A DNA stretch of 5,132 nucleotides from NCBI GenBank assembly GCA_045613165.1, contig JAZLAK010000015.1:1-5132 (forward strand), read 5' to 3'. Made by a program: the position numbers and the translations under genes. This DNA comes from UMGS1124 sp045613165 (lineage in GTDB: Bacteria > Bacillota_I > Bacilli_A > RF39 > UBA660). Below, in pieces: positions 4,957 to 5,132 of this stretch. Within the stretch, counting starts at the first letter, position 1; each line of letters opens with the position of its first letter. The notes below the pieces were generated by a model. The model did no database searches. It was not told the origin of the DNA and worked only from the letters and a program-made list of their open reading frames with translations.

Positions 4957-5132
4957 ATTCATTTACTAATATCATATATTTTGTATTTTCTATTTTTTCA
5001 AAACCACAATTTTTATATAAGTTTATTAATTTATTAAGTTTATCTTCGTATTTATAATACTCAGGTGTAGAACTTTCTTCTATAAAATAATCTAATTCAG
5101 CTTTAATTATTATATTACCTATAATTTTTTTG
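4955..5132 (-). CDS. 3' end of a leftward gene, possibly a GNAT-type acetyltransferase
   Basis: The reverse strand is open from the window edge (first whole codon at 5131-5129) to TAA at 4957-4955, giving 58 C-terminal residues; the start lies beyond the window. The peptide is AT-rich in codon use like its neighbours. The end, LINLYKNCGFEKIENTKYMIL, resembles the last strand-helix-strand of GNAT N-acetyltransferases (LY.k.GF......y.m). That motif is short and I cannot see the acetyl-CoA-binding loop, so the family is tentative. A strong terminator starting within the stop codon supports it as a real gene. Confidence 0.6.
   Translation of the reverse strand, partial: KKIIGNIIIKAELDYFIEESSTPEYYKYEDKLNKLINLYKNCGFEKIENTKYMILVNE

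Overview
The window is about a quarter G+C, uses the standard code, and has strong AGGAGG-type ribosome sites, a T-box-like leader, a single-chain (alpha2-type) glycyl-tRNA synthetase and a TIGR04086-like membrane protein. Together these suggest a low-GC Bacillota or Mycoplasmatota-related bacterium, perhaps a gut lineage near Erysipelotrichales or RF39. That placement is inferred from gene content and composition only. No mobile element, CRISPR array, tRNA or rRNA gene was seen.

Layout. Positions 1-612 hold a rightward reading frame without its own start. Its first ~95 bases are about half G+C and encode what looks like the C-terminal part of xylose isomerase; the rest is AT-rich and unrecognised, so this edge looks chimeric. 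It converges on a leftward pair: an IMPACT/YigZ-type protein reduced to its N-terminal domain (1004-1351), then a four-helix TIGR04086-like membrane protein (609-968). The two convergent stop codons overlap inside the loop of one shared terminator. A divergent promoter and a very short T-box-like leader (about 1383-1520) precede a two-gene operon: a LOG-family nucleotide phosphoribohydrolase (1541-2086) and glycyl-tRNA synthetase (2089-3459), which ends in a terminator overlapping the stop codon. A separately promoted nucleotidyltransferase gene (3556-4332) follows. It converges, across a bidirectional terminator, on a leftward DUF6512-like membrane protein gene (4356-4883). The right edge holds the last 58 codons of another leftward gene (4955-5132) with its own terminator.

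How it fits together. The operon at 1541-3459 is the functional centre: a tRNA-sensing leader would raise GlyRS, and with it a nucleotide-salvage enzyme, when uncharged tRNA-Gly accumulates. The most unusual item is the leader. It has a textbook antiterminator bulge but only about 55 nt between the predicted transcription start and the T-box core, so a normal Stem I cannot fit. It also lacks the usual mutually exclusive terminator. It is either a decayed T-box or a minimal form that has not been described as far as I can tell. A recurring design is visible as well: the terminator hairpins are built into stop codons, a sign of compact gene spacing.
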